A stretch of DNA of 5,974 nucleotides. Origin: an archaeon. Lineage in GTDB: Archaea > Thermoproteota > QMWL01. The stretch lies in assembly GCA_003661605.2 (NCBI GenBank), contig QMWL02000046.1, forward strand, positions 1 to 5,974, in the 5' to 3' direction. The notes under the pieces were generated by a model. The model saw nothing but the letters and a program-made list of their open reading frames with translations. It had not been told where the DNA came from and did no database searches. How positions within the stretch are numbered: position 1 is the stretch's first letter; the number at the start of each line of letters is the position of its first letter. Position numbers and translations under genes: made by a program. This document shows positions 5,675 through 5,974 of the stretch, one piece after another.

Positions 5675-5974
5675 CGTATTCGTAAGATTTGCGGAGAGCG
5701 TGCCAGTAGGTTTCAGTCGTTCCTATGTCAAGCCTAAACTCGTTCTCCTGCAGAGGGACAGCGGCAACGCGCAGCCCTTGGTCTATCAGCCGTTGTATGG
5801 CGTCGGTAAGTTGGATTTCTCCTCCATAGCCTGGAGGAGTTTCGCGAAGAGCCTCGATGATTGCAGGGGGGAATATGTAGAACGACACTATGATGAAGTT
5901 GCTTGGAGGCTGTCTCGGTTTTTCAACGACGTGACGGGCGTAGAAGCCGTGAACGGGAGCTGGGTCTCCAGGAA
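5646..5974 (-). CDS. GalU-like sugar-phosphate nucleotidyltransferase, C-terminal part (5' end outside window)
   Basis: The frame is open from the right edge to TAA at 5646-5648, giving about 109 residues of the C-terminal part. Visible signatures are VVEKP (sugar-phosphate-binding lysine), PPSNFII, the span TPPGYGGEIQLTDAIQRLI, and RLDIGTTETYWHAL. The TPPG-x-GGEIQLTDAI block is characteristic of the GalU family, which makes UDP-glucose from UTP and glucose 1-phosphate; the DIGTxExY ending is more like archaeal sugar-1-phosphate nucleotidyltransferases, where the nucleotide and sugar vary. GTG at 5888 lies in the middle of the conserved fold and is not the true start. The gene converges on the glycosyltransferase gene and overlaps it by 29 bp, which encode its last residues (ATLGARHRR). 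It probably supplies a nucleotide-sugar donor for surface glycan synthesis. Confidence 0.93.
   Translation of the reverse strand, partial: PGDPAPVHGFYARHVVEKPRQPPSNFIIVSFYIFPPAIIEALRETPPGYGGEIQLTDAIQRLIDQGLRVAAVPLQENEFRLDIGTTETYWHALRKSYEYATLGARHRR

Noticed and set aside
5646..5888. An independent 80-residue gene starting at GTG 5888
   Set aside because: The frame continues upstream without a stop to the window edge and encodes VVEKP and PPSNFII, conserved nucleotidyltransferase motifs, so GTG 5888 is internal.
1..5974. CRISPR array, tRNA or rRNA gene, insertion sequence, defence or toxin-antitoxin genes
   Set aside because: No regularly spaced repeats, tRNA-like cloverleaf, transposase motif or terminal inverted repeats were found by reading, and nearly every base is assigned to four long coding frames.

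Overview
The window looks like archaeal chromosomal DNA, most likely from a thermophilic member of the Thermoproteota or a related lineage; the species cannot be fixed from the sequence. Reasons: near 50% GC by eye, frequent ATA, AGG/AGA, CTA and GTA codons, tight gene packing, a TATA-box promoter placed for leaderless transcription, a Shine-Dalgarno site at an internal operon junction, and extracytoplasmic proteins dense in N-glycosylation sequons and cysteines, as in hyperthermophilic archaeal surface proteins.

Layout. (1) Positions 1-2422, minus strand: one uninterrupted reading frame of 807 codons that runs off the left edge. It encodes a secreted protein with a signal peptide, a glutamine-amidotransferase/ThuA-like Rossmann domain, a NodB-type polysaccharide deacetylase domain with its metal triad intact, and several beta-sandwich domains. 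(2) Positions 2423-2498: a 76-bp divergent promoter region with one symmetric TATATA box and a perfect 13-bp palindrome. (3) Positions 2499-4541, plus strand: a 680-residue membrane protein of unrecognised family, with a large extracytoplasmic N-terminal domain, a second extracytoplasmic domain that resembles the Rossmann domain of the first gene, and about nine membrane spans. (4) Positions 4538-5674, plus strand, overlapping the previous gene by 4 bp (or 1 bp from the adjacent ATG): a membrane-bound family 2 glycosyltransferase with the QxxRW motif of processive polysaccharide synthases. (5) Positions 5646-5974, minus strand, overlapping the glycosyltransferase tail by 29 bp: the C-terminal part of a GalU-like sugar-phosphate nucleotidyltransferase that starts beyond the right edge. 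The window is essentially all coding; no RNA gene, insertion sequence or CRISPR array was seen.

Together the genes suggest a cell-surface polysaccharide locus. The nucleotidyltransferase would supply activated sugar, the glycosyltransferase would polymerise or transfer it at the membrane, the 680-residue protein would be its membrane partner, and the divergently expressed secreted deacetylase would modify the product outside. This parallels bacterial synthase plus deacetylase systems (PgaC/PgaB, Pel), with different accessory parts. The individual domain calls rest on visible motifs; the joint pathway is inference.
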